A stretch of 5,943 bases of DNA from Chloroflexota bacterium (lineage in GTDB: Bacteria; Chloroflexota; Dehalococcoidia; Lucifugimonadales; JADFKI01), in assembly GCA_022565015.1 (NCBI GenBank), contig JADFKI010000234.1:1-5943 (forward strand). The letters run 5' to 3'. Position 1 is the first letter of the stretch, and the number at the start of each line of letters is the position of its first letter. The notes below the pieces were generated by a model. It ran no database searches. It was given only the letters and a program-made list of their open reading frames with translations, and had not been told where the DNA came from. Below are positions 5,920 through 5,943 of this stretch, piece by piece. The position numbers and the translations under genes are program-made.

Positions 5920-5943
5920 CGCGACACCGGCCTCATGGTCGCG

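Overview
This is a bacterial window of moderately high GC content. It is densely coding, has no RNA genes, and shows no insertion sequence or CRISPR array. The proteins alone do not fix the lineage. The mix of a KdpDE-like two-component pair, a ferritin-CCC1 fusion, a short M50 protease and a stand-alone carrier protein with an acyl-AMP ligase would fit an environmental Chloroflexota-type or other GC-rich bacterium, but that is a loose guess.

Layout. The plus strand (2-3911) carries five genes. First is the C-terminal part of a sensor histidine kinase that runs off the left edge. It overlaps, through ATGA, an OmpR/KdpE-type response regulator (583-1290). About 120 bases on is a stand-alone receiver protein (about 1410-1793). 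After a 158-base AT-richer gap comes a TTG-started fusion of a di-iron ferritin-like domain to a VIT1/CCC1 membrane transporter (1952-3061). Last is a site-2-protease (M50) membrane metalloprotease (3147-3911). The minus strand (5919-3923) carries a two-gene unit: a phosphopantetheine carrier protein (5919-5626) and, two bases after its stop, an adenylate-forming acyl ligase (5623-3923). The two blocks converge with only 11 bases between stop codons.

How the genes work together. The left part is a signalling unit: kinase to DNA-binding regulator, with a possible extra phosphate acceptor in the lone receiver. The middle part is iron handling, probably oxidation or sensing of Fe(II) and its movement across the membrane, followed by a membrane protease whose link to it is only positional. 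The right part is an acyl activation and loading pair: the ligase would make an acyl- (or aryl-) adenylate and pass it to Ser54 of the carrier. That pair is probably the end of a longer lipid, polyketide or peptide-type operon lying beyond the right edge.

The points most worth a second look are the carrier/ligase pair, the ferritin-CCC1 fusion with the dyad in its leader, and the convergent junction where both C-termini look unusual and isoleucine codon use changes.
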